A stretch of 64,000 nt of DNA, from contig NZ_JAFHKM010000002.1 in NCBI RefSeq assembly GCF_016937515.1, forward strand, positions 496,001-560,000, written 5' to 3'. The position numbers were made by a program, and so were the translations under genes. This document shows positions 63,874 through 64,000 of the stretch, in pieces. This DNA comes from Cohnella algarum (GTDB taxonomy: Bacteria; Bacillota; Bacilli; Paenibacillales; Paenibacillaceae). Within the stretch, counting starts at the first letter, position 1. Each line of letters starts with the position of its first letter. Under the pieces are notes generated by a model. That model saw only the letters and a program-made list of their open reading frames with translations. It did no database searches and was not told where the DNA came from.

Positions 63874-64000
63874 TCGCTTTCTCCCTCCATATCATCCATA
63901 GGATTCTTCCGGCTCGTCTCCGGTCGGGCCTAACGCGGATATTCGCAAAATTCCCGTCCACTGGCCGAACAACGTCAACAAATACAACGGATTTAAATAT
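63874..64000. other. Upstream region of the UDP-sugar operon, window end
   Basis: The last 127 bases contain no supported gene and probably hold the operon promoter; no convincing -35/-10 pair was found. Confidence 0.4.

Overview
The window reads as a chromosome segment of a spore-forming, high-GC member of the Bacillales, most likely a Paenibacillaceae species of the Cohnella/Paenibacillus type. The evidence is an SspH-type spore protein, groESL under a CIRCE operator, leucine T-boxes, a c-di-AMP (ydaO-type) riboswitch, SLH surface proteins, a bactofilin/M23 pair, and strong AGGAGG ribosome sites with frequent TTG/GTG starts. This assignment is inferred from gene content only.

Layout. 1-7 kb: the end of an ABC-F gene, a compact agr-like quorum-sensing operon (membrane protein, agrB, a 40-residue agrD, and a LytTR DNA-binding protein with neither kinase nor receiver), def, a HAD phosphatase, a NUDIX hydrolase, gene debris and a YitT gene with a structured leader. 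7-16 kb: two large exported SLH proteins, one with 14 RCC1 repeats plus seven Ig-like repeats, the other NHL/FN3 and broken by a frameshift. 16-26 kb: a TetR regulator, a Gfo-AraC-Gfo sugar cluster, two chemoreceptors flanking groESL. 26-34 kb: formyl-THF cyclo-ligase, moaC, moaB, a broken molybdopterin-binding gene, tatA and tatC; a YdiF-type ABC-F; HxlR and an Old Yellow Enzyme. 34-39 kb: a cluster of DnaA-box-like 9-mers, leuA behind two leucine T-boxes in series, and an intact ISLre2-type element with a 9-bp target duplication 16 bp from the leuA promoter. 39-44 kb: speD and the t6A operon tsaE-tsaB-rimI-tsaD. 44-52 kb: an MHYT histidine kinase (frameshifted), a spore-protein operon, Ku and a stand-alone LigD polymerase domain (NHEJ), and a riboswitch-controlled CAP-domain protein. 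52-57 kb: M23/bactofilin, an ABC-2 exporter, an S26 peptidase-like protein and a MORN protein. 57-64 kb: a RiPP-like cassette (short precursor-like peptide, PqqD, HPr-kinase-like kinase), a lower-GC polymerase-like membrane protein, a nucleotidyltransferase, and ugd/UDP-xylose synthase.

The two most interesting systems are the kinase-less agr/LytTR operon and the PqqD/HPr-kinase/small-peptide cassette, which has no recognisable cyclase in the window. Five reading frames are each interrupted by exactly one inserted or deleted base, mostly in short homopolymers. This is either assembly error or a real set of broken or phase-variable genes, and should be settled before these genes are interpreted.
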